Of a DNA stretch of 64,000 bases, positions 52,949 to 60,982 are shown in pieces; positions within the stretch are counted from its first letter, which is position 1, and the number at the start of each line of letters is the position of its first letter. The stretch lies in the NCBI RefSeq assembly GCF_014305095.1, contig NZ_JACRUI010000002.1, positions 372,001 through 436,000 of the forward strand. Direction: 5' to 3'. This DNA is from Flavobacterium kayseriense. GTDB taxonomy: Bacteria > Bacteroidota > Bacteroidia > Flavobacteriales > Flavobacteriaceae. A model generated the notes under the pieces. It had not been told where the DNA came from. It saw only the letters and a program-made list of their open reading frames with translations, and ran no database searches. The translations under genes were made by a program, and so were the position numbers.

Positions 52949-53911
52949 CTATGAAATGTAAATTTCTAAAATTGAAGCTTTTCCATTTAACTCATATTCG
53001 CGAATTGCTGCAGGTAGTAAAACTGTATCTCCTTTTTTATAGTTGTAAACAATCCCCTCATAGGTAATTGTAAATGTCCCATCTACACACATATACACTG
53101 TGAATGTGTCTCCTGTCTTTTTTACCGGTAAAGTACCTGATAAAGGAACGAAATTGGTTGTAAAGTAAGGACAATCAATTACTACATTTGCCTCATTAAC
53201 CTCCTTTGTATAGGAGGTAAGCGCTTTTACCTTTTCATAATTAATAGCTTCTAATGCTTGATCAACATGTAATTCTCTTTTATTACCCTGCGCATCTCTT
53301 CGGTCGAAGTCATACAATCGGTATGTGACATCTGATGTTTGCTGAATCTCAGCGATAACCAAACCGGCACCTATTGCATGCACAGTCCCTGTATCTAAAA
53401 AGAACACATCTCCTTCTTTAACTACTATTTCATCGAGAAGCGACGACAAGTTTCCATCGTTTAGATACCGCACACATTCTCCAGCATTAGAATTTTTTTT
53501 AAAACCAACAATAACCTTAGAACCAGCATCAGCCTGCATAACGTACCACATCTCTGTTTTACCTAAAGAATTATGTCTTTTCTTAGCTAATTCATCATTA
53601 GGATGAACTTGAATAGATAAATCTTCCTTAGCATCGAGAAATTTAAATAGAAGTGGAAATTGAACACCAAATTTTTCATAAACAACACCGCCTAAAATTT
53701 CGTTAGGATTTTCATTTACTAAATCAGCTAATGATCTCCCGCTTAAAACACCATTAGAAACTATGCTCACAGATCCTTCCACACCTGATAGTTCCCAACT
53801 TTCACCTGTAGTTTTGGATTTGATAGGTTTATGAAGTATTGTCTTCAGTTTTTCTCCACCCCATATTCGTTCTTTGAATATAGGTTCAAACTGTAGAGGG
53901 TATAATTTCAT
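52949..53911 (-). CDS. manA: Mannose-6-phosphate isomerase, class I
   Basis: 320 residues. Interconverts mannose-6-phosphate and fructose-6-phosphate and feeds GDP-mannose for surface glycans. Zinc-binding motifs IQVHPNDELA and GKTEMWYV, the FLDTGTVHAIGAGLVIAEIQ cupin strand and YRLYDFDRRD with the catalytic Arg are visible. The 320-residue length matches the short bacterial (Bacillus-type) class. It lies 57 nt after the bcp gene and probably belongs to the idi run. Confidence 0.93.
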   Translation of the reverse strand: MKLYPLQFEPIFKERIWGGEKLKTILHKPIKSKTTGESWELSGVEGSVSIVSNGVLSGRSLADLVNENPNEILGGVVYEKFGVQFPLLFKFLDAKEDLSIQVHPNDELAKKRHNSLGKTEMWYVMQADAGSKVIVGFKKNSNAGECVRYLNDGNLSSLLDEIVVKEGDVFFLDTGTVHAIGAGLVIAEIQQTSDVTYRLYDFDRRDAQGNKRELHVDQALEAINYEKVKALTSYTKEVNEANVVIDCPYFTTNFVPLSGTLPVKKTGDTFTVYMCVDGTFTITYEGIVYNYKKGDTVLLPAAIREYELNGKASILEIYIS

Positions 53912-53968
53912 TATTAATCTTTTTACAATTATCTTTTATTAATAAAACTTAGAAGCATTTCTCCTTTA

Positions 53969-54424
53969 TCATACGCTTTTCTTCACTGCTCTAAGTGCTT
54001 TAGGTATATGATTTGCTGCCATGATATTATTAAAAATCATGATTATAATGCCATTTTTATCAGCAACATAGGTTACTCTACCGGGCAAAATACCAAATAG
54101 TGCTTTTGGAACTCCAAACATTTTTTGAATTTTTTTATCTTGATCAGATAAAAGAATAAAAGGTAATTTGTATTGTTGCTTGAATTTTTCATGAGAAGCA
54201 ATGCCGTCACTACTTATACCAATAACTTCTGCACCTAAGTCTTTAAAATCCTGATATTTATCTCTAAAGTCGCAAGCCTGCGCAGTACATTGTGACGTAT
54301 TATCTTTTGGATAAAAATAAATTACTACCACCTTTTCTCCAACTATGGATGTACTCTCAAACACAGTACCATCAACTTTTATCGCCGTAAAATTGGGGAT
54401 TTTATCACCTACTTTTAATGCCAT
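53969..54424 (-). CDS. bcp: Thioredoxin-dependent peroxiredoxin, Bcp type
   Basis: 151 residues. The peroxidatic Cys sits in YPKDNTSQCTAQACDFRD, matching PxxxTxxC, with a second Cys five residues later, as in atypical 2-Cys Bcp. VIGISSDGIASHEKF and the C-terminal strand also fit. It reduces hydroperoxides in the cytoplasm using thioredoxin. It overlaps the upstream pterin synthase gene by 1 bp. Confidence 0.93.
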   Translation of the reverse strand: MALKVGDKIPNFTAIKVDGTVFESTSIVGEKVVVIYFYPKDNTSQCTAQACDFRDKYQDFKDLGAEVIGISSDGIASHEKFKQQYKLPFILLSDQDKKIQKMFGVPKALFGILPGRVTYVADKNGIIIMIFNNIMAANHIPKALRAVKKSV

Positions 54425-54834
54425 TATAGTCCTTTATAGGTTACAAAATTTCTTGGAGTTTCAAATAAAACTACTTCTAAATCATACTTGTTTTCGATTT
54501 TAGCTCGAAGTTTATTCCAAATAACAACCACGATATTTTCTGCTGTTGGATTCAAATCTTGAAAATCAGCAACATCTAAATTGAGATTTTTATGATCAAA
54601 TTTATTTTCCACCTCTTCTTTTATCAAATCTGCTAGGATTTTAACATCCATCACAAAACCCGTCTCTGGGTCTATCTCACCAGTTACATTAACAATTAAC
54701 TCGTAATTGTGTCCATGATAATTAGGATTGTTGCATTTGCCAAAAATTAGATCATTTTTTTCGAATGTCCAATCTTTTCTATATAAGCGATGCGCTGCAT
54801 TAAAATGTGCTTTTCTACTAATTGTAACCCTCAT
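54424..54834 (-). CDS. 6-pyruvoyl/6-carboxy-tetrahydropterin synthase family
   Basis: 136 residues, COG0720 family. Zinc-binding histidines in HFNAAHRL and NYHGHNYEL. The catalytic Cys is in GKCNNPNYHGH, which is Cx5HGH. As I recall the family, Cx3HGH marks queuosine QueD and Cx5HGH marks the eukaryote-like 6-pyruvoyl-tetrahydropterin synthase. The following GEIDPETGFVMDV and DHKNLNLDV also read like animal PTPS, so the label QueD may be wrong and a biopterin-type role is possible. Overlaps bcp by 1 bp and lies 32 nt after idi. Confidence 0.88.
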   Translation of the reverse strand: MRVTISRKAHFNAAHRLYRKDWTFEKNDLIFGKCNNPNYHGHNYELIVNVTGEIDPETGFVMDVKILADLIKEEVENKFDHKNLNLDVADFQDLNPTAENIVVVIWNKLRAKIENKYDLEVVLFETPRNFVTYKGL

Positions 54835-54866
54835 ATTATTTTGTTGTATTTAAAATTAGGGATACC

Positions 54867-55394
54867 CTAAATTTTATGATCTTCTAAATAGTGGTAAAAC
54901 TCGTCAAATATAATTTTAAACCAAACCGTGTATAGCTCTGGAGAAATGATCATATCTTGTTTGATTTGATCAATACCCATCCATTTCCAATTCTCAACTT
55001 CCTCTGGATTAATTATTGGCTCATCGTTGCAATATCCAATCATAACATGATCTAACTCATGTTCCGTTAAACCATTGTCAAATGGTGCTTTATAAATAAA
55101 ATGAAAAAGTTCTTTGAGCTCTGCCCTAAAACCCATTTCTTCATAGAGTCTCCGACTTCCTGCCTCTATATTTGTCTCACCAGCACGTTGATGGCTACAA
55201 CAAGTATTAGTCCAAAGTAGTGGTGAATGATACTTATGATGCGCTCTTTGCTGTAACATTATTTCGTTTTTACTATTTAAAATAAAAACAGAAAATGCAC
55301 GGTGTAAAACTGCTTTCTCATGAGCCTCAAGCTTTGGCATTAAGCCAATTTGCTCGTCTTGCTCGTTTACTAAAATTACGTTTTCTTCTATCAT
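54867..55394 (-). CDS. idi: Isopentenyl-diphosphate delta-isomerase, type I
   Basis: 175 residues. The Nudix-fold type I IPP isomerase has the active-site Cys in NTCCSHQRAGE, the metal-binding ETNIEAGSRRLYEEMGF and the Glu/Trp region VENWKWMGIDQI. It interconverts IPP and DMAPP for isoprenoids such as menaquinone, undecaprenol and flavobacterial carotenoids. It is the first gene of the idi-PTPS-bcp-manA run and has a -7 box at 55412-55419. Confidence 0.93.
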   Translation of the reverse strand: MIEENVILVNEQDEQIGLMPKLEAHEKAVLHRAFSVFILNSKNEIMLQQRAHHKYHSPLLWTNTCCSHQRAGETNIEAGSRRLYEEMGFRAELKELFHFIYKAPFDNGLTEHELDHVMIGYCNDEPIINPEEVENWKWMGIDQIKQDMIISPELYTVWFKIIFDEFYHYLEDHKI

Positions 55395-55411
55395 ATTTAG
55401 GTTTAGCAGAA

Positions 55412-55419
55412 CAAAAATA
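55412..55419 (-). promoter_or_regulatory. -7 box of the idi operon
   Basis: Minus-strand TATTTTTG, 18 nt before the idi ATG; a TTG (plus-strand CAA at 55435-55437) lies roughly at the -33 position. The rest of the 332-bp gap (55395-55726) holds the M20 promoter and palindrome and no gene that I can support. Confidence 0.6.
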
Positions 55420-55646
55420 CAAAAAAAAGACGGACAACAGAGCGGGCTTTAACGTTCTCTTTCATATTGTTTATACCCAATACCAATCAATAGTGGGAAC
55501 TTAACCTTATTGGTTTTGCCTACTCTTTTAAACTTTTTGGTACCATACAGCTATTTTTATCTATCGAAAATTATCCACAATATTGTGTACAACGCAAAAA
55601 AATAATGTATTTCAGCTGCCACAAACTCTTCTTTTTACACTATTAA

Positions 55647-55658
55647 GCGCTATAGCGC
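55647..55658. promoter_or_regulatory. 12-bp palindrome in the M20 peptidase promoter, possible operator
   Basis: GCGCTATAGCGC is a perfect palindrome ending 13 bp upstream of the -7 box (55672-55679), between the -33 and -7 positions. It is GC-rich for this AT-rich gap. A repressor site is inferred only. Confidence 0.35.
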
Positions 55659-55671
55659 ATATGATTTTCAG

Positions 55672-55679
55672 TATATTTG
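55672..55679 (+). promoter_or_regulatory. -7 box of the M20 amidohydrolase gene
   Basis: TATATTTG, about 47 nt upstream of the ATG at 55727; no TTG at -33. Confidence 0.55.
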
Positions 55680-55726
55680 TGTAGTTCTCGAACTAGTACT
55701 GTTCCATAATCAAGTATAACCATAAC

Positions 55727-57034
55727 ATGAAACAAACAATCTTTAGAAGTATCGTTTTATTATCATTTTGCTCTTCAATTGCTCAAAATACAGCATTAAA
55801 GACCAAAATTAATTCAAAGTCAGAATCATTAGAATCCAAAGTAATTGAATGGCGAAGAGACTTCCACAAAAACCCAGAGCTTGGTAATCGAGAGTTTAAA
55901 ACAGCCGAGAAAATAGCTGCTCACCTACGATCTTTAGGTATGGAGGTTCAAACTGGAATTGCTAAAACTGGAGTTGTTGGAATACTAAAAGGAGGAAAAC
56001 CAGGACCAGTAGTAGCACTTAGAGCAGATATAGATGCTTTACCAGTTAAGGAAAGAGTCGATATTCCCTTTGCATCAAAACAAGAAGGGGAATACAATGG
56101 TCAAAAGGTCAATATTATGCATGCTTGTGGGCACGACACGCATATTGCCATGTTAATGGGTACTGCAGAAGTTTTAGCATCGATTCAAAAAGAGCTAAAA
56201 GGAACCGTAAAATTTATTTTTCAGCCGGCAGAAGAAGGAGCTCCAGATGGTGAAGAAGGAGGAGCCGAATTAATGGTTAAAGAAGGTGTTTTGAGCAATC
56301 CTAAAGTTGATGTGATTTTTGGATTGCACATCAATGCACAAACCGAAGTAGGAACAATAAAATACCGTCCAGAAGGAACTATGGCTGCTTCGGATTGGTT
56401 TAAAATAAAAATTACAGGTAAACAAACGCATGGTGCTTATCCTTGGTTAGGAATTGACCCAATTGTTACTGCATCTCAAATCGTTCTTGGTTTACAAACT
56501 ATTATTAGTAGAAATCTAAACATAGCCGAAACTGGAGCTGTCGTTAGTGTTGGAAAAATTGATGCAGGTGTCCGAAGCAATGTTATCCCTGAAGAACTCA
56601 ATATGTATGGAACCATTAGAACCTTAGACAGTAAAGTACAAGACATGATTCATAAAAGAGTGAAAGAAGTTGTAAGTTCAATTGCCGAGAGCGCTGGAGC
56701 AAAAGCCGACATAGTAATTACAAAACAAACTCTCGTAACCTACAACGATCCTAATTTGACTGAAAAAATGTTACCGACTTTAAAAGCAGTAGCTGGAAAA
56801 GACAAAGTACTTCTTACTCCCGCAGTTATGGGAGCGGAAGATTTTTCGTTTTACCAAGATAAAATTCCAGGACTTTACTTTTTTTTAGGAGGAGCCCCTA
56901 AAGGAAAACCTATTAGTGAAACTGCACCACATCACACTCCTGATTTTTATATTGACGAAAGTGGATTCGTTTTGGGAGTAAAGACTATGGCAAATCTAAC
57001 AGTAGATTACATGGAAATGCAGACTAAAAAATAG
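55727..57034 (+). CDS. M20-family amidohydrolase/peptidase, exported
   Basis: 435 residues with a signal peptide (about 1-20, ends SSIAQ). Family motifs: RRDFHKNPELGNREFKTAE, ALRADIDALPV, IMHACGHDTHIAML with metal ligands, the EEGAPDGEEGGAELM glutamates and GAEDFSFYQDKIPG near the C-terminus. The dimerisation domain between them (about 215-325) has the HGAYPW motif. It resembles hippurate/IAA-amino-acid hydrolases, cleaving N-acyl amino acids or small peptides, probably in the periplasm. Confidence 0.92.
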   Translation: MKQTIFRSIVLLSFCSSIAQNTALKTKINSKSESLESKVIEWRRDFHKNPELGNREFKTAEKIAAHLRSLGMEVQTGIAKTGVVGILKGGKPGPVVALRADIDALPVKERVDIPFASKQEGEYNGQKVNIMHACGHDTHIAMLMGTAEVLASIQKELKGTVKFIFQPAEEGAPDGEEGGAELMVKEGVLSNPKVDVIFGLHINAQTEVGTIKYRPEGTMAASDWFKIKITGKQTHGAYPWLGIDPIVTASQIVLGLQTIISRNLNIAETGAVVSVGKIDAGVRSNVIPEELNMYGTIRTLDSKVQDMIHKRVKEVVSSIAESAGAKADIVITKQTLVTYNDPNLTEKMLPTLKAVAGKDKVLLTPAVMGAEDFSFYQDKIPGLYFFLGGAPKGKPISETAPHHTPDFYIDESGFVLGVKTMANLTVDYMEMQTKK

Positions 57035-57090
57035 ATTTTAAAACAAGAATACCTCTTTTTATTTAAAATCAGAACCAAAACAAACTTTAC

Positions 57091-57121
57091 AAGCCTCCAA
57101 TACTGTTTCAATTGGAGGCTT
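57091..57121. terminator. Terminator between M20 and FAD oxidoreductase genes
   Basis: Perfect 11-bp arms AAGCCTCCAAT / ATTGGAGGCTT with a 9-nt loop. Its right arm overlaps the last bases of the convergent FAD gene's stop codon. Confidence 0.75.
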
Positions 57122-58682
57122 ATATGTTTAATGAAGCAGCAATCATTTGCGCACATTTCTCTCCATCAATAGCTGCAGAAATTATTCCGCCCGCGTACCC
57201 TGCTCCTTCTCCACAAGGATAAAACCCTTTTATTTGCAGATGCTCATAGGTTAAAGGATCTCTAGGAATACGAACTGGGGATGACGTCCTAGATTCTGGC
57301 GCATGTAAAATAGCCTCATTTGTTAAATAGCCACGCATTGATTTACCAAATTCCGTAAAACCCTCTCTCAATATTTGCGTTAGAAAACCAGGAAACACTT
57401 GACCCAATTCTACTGAGGTCGTTCCAGGAACATAGGAAGTCTTAGGAATATCTGTTGAAATTTTTGATTTTGTAAAATCGATCATTCTCTGAGCAGGTAC
57501 TTTTTGAGTTTCTCCCGCAAGGTGCCACGCTTTTTGCTCGATACTTTTTTGAAATTCTAAGCCTGCCAGTGCACCATGATTTGCAAATGGTTTGAAATCG
57601 TCCAATTTTAATTCGACAACAATTCCTGAGTTCGCAGTAGCTTGATCTCTTTTTGAAGGCGACCAGCCATTAGTTACCACTTCGCCAGGACTAGTAGCAC
57701 ATGGCGCAATTATCCCTCCAGGGCACATACAAAAAGAGTACATTCCCCTACCTCCTACTTGCTTAACAATACTGTAAGGAGCAGGCGGCAATAATTCTCC
57801 TCTATAATCACAACTGTACTGGATACTGTCTATTAATGATTGTGGATGCTCTGCCCTAACTCCTAGAGCAAAAGGTTTTGCTTCAATAAAAACTTTTTTT
57901 CTGTCTAATAGTTCAAAAATATCTCGTGCTGAATGTCCTGTGGCTAATATCAGTTTGTTAGCAAGGATCGTTTCCCCTTTGTGAGTTACAACACCTTCAA
58001 TTTCATTATTTTTGATCACTATATCAGTGACTCTCGTTTCAAATAAAACAAGCCCACCACACTCAATAATTTTTTCGCGAATATCTTGGATAATTTGAGG
58101 TAATTTATTCGTACCAATATGCGGATGCGCGTCTACCAAAATATCAGGCGTTGCCCCATAGGCTACTAATAATTCTAAAATTCGGGTGACATCGCCTCTT
58201 TTTTTAGAACGAGTATATAATTTACCATCTGAATACGTTCCCGCACCACCTTCACCAAAACAATAATTAGAATCTTCGTCGACAATGTGATCTACATTAA
58301 TTGCTTTTAGATCGCGACGACGACCTCTAACTTCTTTCCCACGTTCGACTACTATTGGTTTTAAACCTAATTCAATTAATTGCAAAGCAGCAAACAATCC
58401 GGCAGGACCTGCACCTACTACAATTACCTCTTGTTTCGTACTTACATTAGGATAATCCGGTAGCTGAATCTTTTCTTCATGAAATAACTCTCCTTTTAAG
58501 TAAATCAATACTTTCAAATTAATCTTAATTGCTTTTTGACGCGCATCAATAGATCGTTTCAAAATAACGACTTGCTGGATATCTACGGATTGTACTTTTA
58601 ATTGCTTCCCTAGGTATTCTTTCAGCAAAATTTCATTTGCAGCAACCTCAGGTGTTACTTGTAGCAGGAGTTCTTGAGCCAT
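57120..58682 (-). CDS. FAD-dependent oxidoreductase (COG2509-like)
   Basis: 520 residues. An N-terminal helical/ferredoxin-like part (1-85) precedes the dinucleotide-binding VVGAGPAGLFAALQLIELG (about 90), then CFGEGGAGTYSDGKLYTRSKKRG, the ATGHSARDIFELL block and the C-terminal FYPCGEGAGYAGGIISAAIDG, all typical of the COG2509 family of uncharacterised FAD dehydrogenases. I choose the ATG at 58682 (MAQELLLQV). An ATG at 58730 would fall at or upstream of the transcription start set by the -7 box at 58735-58742. Substrate unknown. Confidence 0.88.
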   Translation of the reverse strand: MAQELLLQVTPEVAANEILLKEYLGKQLKVQSVDIQQVVILKRSIDARQKAIKINLKVLIYLKGELFHEEKIQLPDYPNVSTKQEVIVVGAGPAGLFAALQLIELGLKPIVVERGKEVRGRRRDLKAINVDHIVDEDSNYCFGEGGAGTYSDGKLYTRSKKRGDVTRILELLVAYGATPDILVDAHPHIGTNKLPQIIQDIREKIIECGGLVLFETRVTDIVIKNNEIEGVVTHKGETILANKLILATGHSARDIFELLDRKKVFIEAKPFALGVRAEHPQSLIDSIQYSCDYRGELLPPAPYSIVKQVGGRGMYSFCMCPGGIIAPCATSPGEVVTNGWSPSKRDQATANSGIVVELKLDDFKPFANHGALAGLEFQKSIEQKAWHLAGETQKVPAQRMIDFTKSKISTDIPKTSYVPGTTSVELGQVFPGFLTQILREGFTEFGKSMRGYLTNEAILHAPESRTSSPVRIPRDPLTYEHLQIKGFYPCGEGAGYAGGIISAAIDGEKCAQMIAASLNI

Positions 58683-58734
58683 TTTCTTTGTAGTAATTCT
58701 ATTATTTGTTTTTTGAATATCGGAAAACAAGATG

Positions 58735-58742
58735 CAAAAATA
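58735..58742 (-). promoter_or_regulatory. -7 box of the FAD oxidoreductase gene
   Basis: Minus-strand TATTTTTG; it supports the ATG at 58682 as the translation start. Confidence 0.6.
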
Positions 58743-58805
58743 CTATTTTAGTGTGGATTTCATTCTTAGTTTTAGGCCTTTTAGTTTTTGAGGCACTAAA
58801 CTTTG

Positions 58806-58813
58806 TAACTTTG
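58806..58813 (+). promoter_or_regulatory. -7 box of the 80-residue protein gene
   Basis: TAACTTTG, 23 nt before the ATG at 58837. A TTG at 58788-58790 gives a spacer somewhat short for the -33 element. Confidence 0.55.
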
Positions 58814-58836
58814 CATATAAAACAGTTTCAAATACC

Positions 58837-59079
58837 ATGTCTAGACAAATAAAATTAATTTGGGATTTTCGAGGACCCGCATCAGCAAAAACAGCTGAAC
58901 ATCATGAGGTACATCTTAAGGAATACATTGCAATAGAAAAGCTACCCTTAAATATAACTGGTTTCGAAATCAAAGACGAGATGCTAGCAATCGCTTTTAT
59001 GGTTGTGACCGATGACAACATGATACAAGTTCGAGATGCCTTAAAACCTCATCGTGGAGAAATTTATTTAGAAAAATAG
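58837..59079 (+). CDS. Small conserved protein, function unknown
   Basis: 80 residues, soluble. MSRQIKLIWDFRGPASAKTAEHHEVHLKEYI, then a beta-alpha pattern ending VRDALKPHRGEIYLEK, suggests a compact alpha/beta fold. His residues at 22, 23 and 26 could bind metal. It has its own promoter. I do not recognise the family. Confidence 0.75.
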   Translation: MSRQIKLIWDFRGPASAKTAEHHEVHLKEYIAIEKLPLNITGFEIKDEMLAIAFMVVTDDNMIQVRDALKPHRGEIYLEK

Positions 59080-59244
59080 CATTTTAAATATAGTACCTGA
59101 TTAATCAAGAGGAATTCTGGTAATAAACTACAATCACTAGCCGTTTATATGAGATTGTAATAAAAGTTAATATTTTCCCATTTAAAGATCGACGAAAACT
59201 ATTAAACGTAAATTACGTACATAGAATAAACGAAACATTTTATC

Positions 59245-60000
59245 ATGAAAAAATTACTAGCTATACTACTGCTCTTAACTGTGCAGTTTGGTTTTTCGCA
59301 AACCACTGACTACATCGCTATCTCAAAAAAATTAGTTGAAGCTGCAAAAGCCAAAAACATTAAAGAGGCAACAGGTTATATGGATTTAATCGCTAAAGCC
59401 GATGAAAACACATTAATCAAACAATTAGAAGGCGATACCGCTAAAAAAGCATTCTTTATTAATGTCTATAATGGTTTTACAAATATCTCTTTACGTAAAG
59501 ACCCAGAACAATATAAAGATCGAGGTGCTTTTTTTAAATCAGAGCAATTTGTAATTGCAGGAAACAAGGTGAGTCTGGACATAATCGAACATGGCTTTCT
59601 AAGAAGATCTAGTATTAAATGGAGTTTAGGCACGTTACACAAACTATTCCCCTCTAAATTAGATAGAAAATTCCGCGTAAAAGATGTAGATTATCGTATT
59701 CATTTCAGTTTAAACTGTGGAGCAAAAAGTTGTCCTCCTGTGGGAATGTATGATGCTAAAAATTTAGATAAACAGTTAGATGCTTCGACGGATAAATATC
59801 TAAAAGCGAATACTACCTACACTAAAGACAAAAACAACCTAGTTGTTCCTGCCCTAATGAGCTGGTTTAGAGGTGACTTTGGCTGTAAAAAAGGAGTTAT
59901 TAAAATAGCTAAACAATTTAATATCATACCAAATGATGTTAAACCTGATTTAGATTACAAAGATTATGATTGGACTATCGATTTAAATAATTTTTTATAA
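59245..60000 (+). CDS. DUF547 domain protein, exported
   Basis: 251 residues with a signal peptide (1-19, ends FGFSQ). DUF547 landmarks: AFFINVYNGFT, ISLDIIEHGFLRR-like (SLDIIEHGFLRR here), IHFSLNCGAKSCPPV with its paired cysteines, and a C-terminal FRGDFG. The conserved Asn, His and Cys residues suggest a papain-like fold. Function unknown. The PlsC-like gene follows after 36 nt. Confidence 0.88.
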   Translation: MKKLLAILLLLTVQFGFSQTTDYIAISKKLVEAAKAKNIKEATGYMDLIAKADENTLIKQLEGDTAKKAFFINVYNGFTNISLRKDPEQYKDRGAFFKSEQFVIAGNKVSLDIIEHGFLRRSSIKWSLGTLHKLFPSKLDRKFRVKDVDYRIHFSLNCGAKSCPPVGMYDAKNLDKQLDASTDKYLKANTTYTKDKNNLVVPALMSWFRGDFGCKKGVIKIAKQFNIIPNDVKPDLDYKDYDWTIDLNNFL

Positions 60001-60036
60001 ATCGTTACTTATACAAACCTCAACAAAACATTTAAT

Positions 60037-60981
60037 TTGTATTCATTTTTTAAAATTGGCGCTAAAATAGCAATGCGAATATACTGCAGTAAAACTGTAG
60101 TTAATTTTAATACAAATACTTCTTATAATTATCCAAAAATAATTGGGGCTAATCACTCCAATTCTTTTTTTGATGCAATAGTGATAGCAGTCAATTATCC
60201 TAAACCCATTTATTTTTTGGCCAGAGGAGATGCCTTTAACAGCCCTTTAATTGCAAAGGTCCTTACTGCATTACATCTTATACCTATTTACAGATTAACT
60301 GAAGGAAAAAACAATTTAGGAAAAAACGAGGACACTTTTAAACGATGTATTGAGCTTCTAAAACAAAACCAGACTATTTTGATTTTTTCAGAAGGCCTAT
60401 GTGTAAATGAATGGAGATTAAGACCCTTAAAAAAAGGAACAGCTCGATTGGCTTTACTTGCACATCAAGAGGGCGTACCTAATTTAAGAATTCAACCTAC
60501 AAATTTAAATTACTCTTCCTTTACAAGCAATCCAAAGGAAGTACTGGTAAATTTTAATTCCGAGTTTGGTCCTACAAAGGATTCTACAGCAAAGGTATCT
60601 GAGTTTTATTCTCAATTTAATCTACAACTAAAACAAGGCTTAGAAAACAATTTAGTAATTCAATTAGAAAAAAAGGAAATTCACTTGTTTGAAAATCGTG
60701 CTACAATTACTAAAAAAGTTTTACTCGCTTTGCCAGCTTTATTAGGATATCTACTGAATAGAAGTATTTATATCATTTTTAAAAATATAGCCCATAAAAA
60801 AACCAAAAATACCGTTTTTTATGACTCGGTTCTTTTTGGTTTATTGCTTCTATTTTATCCACTTATTGTGCTGATTATTGCTGCAGTCACTGGTATAATA
60901 TTCAATTTATATGTAGCGATGCTTGTGTTTATATCCTTTCCAATATCAGCGTGGACTTATTCACAATACAAAGCTATCTAA
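60037..60981 (+). CDS. PlsC-like acyltransferase with C-terminal membrane helices
   Basis: 314 residues. The acyltransferase motif I is IGANHSNSFFDAI, with His and Asp separated by five residues (HX5D) rather than HX4D, as in the GPAT/Gpt2-like branch. Motif III reads FSEGLCVNEWRLRPLKKGTARLAL. Two C-terminal membrane segments (about 228-250, 266-305) follow. The start is a TTG at 60037; the ATG at 60073 would cut the N-terminal helix. It probably acylates glycerol phosphate or lyso-lipids at the inner membrane. Its stop lies 1 nt from that of the convergent VOC gene. Confidence 0.8.
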   Translation: MYSFFKIGAKIAMRIYCSKTVVNFNTNTSYNYPKIIGANHSNSFFDAIVIAVNYPKPIYFLARGDAFNSPLIAKVLTALHLIPIYRLTEGKNNLGKNEDTFKRCIELLKQNQTILIFSEGLCVNEWRLRPLKKGTARLALLAHQEGVPNLRIQPTNLNYSSFTSNPKEVLVNFNSEFGPTKDSTAKVSEFYSQFNLQLKQGLENNLVIQLEKKEIHLFENRATITKKVLLALPALLGYLLNRSIYIIFKNIAHKKTKNTVFYDSVLFGLLLLFYPLIVLIIAAVTGIIFNLYVAMLVFISFPISAWTYSQYKAI

Positions 60982-60982
60982 A

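Noticed and set aside
55295..55504. Plus-strand 69-residue open frame at the idi start
   Set aside because: It overlaps the 5' end of idi and its promoter and has no family resemblance.
55571..55579. TTATCCACA, a perfect DnaA-box match (another on the minus strand at 29943-29951)
   Set aside because: A 9-mer of this composition is expected about once in 64 kb of AT-rich DNA on two strands. There is no cluster, no dnaA/dnaN neighbour and no AT-rich unwinding region with repeats.
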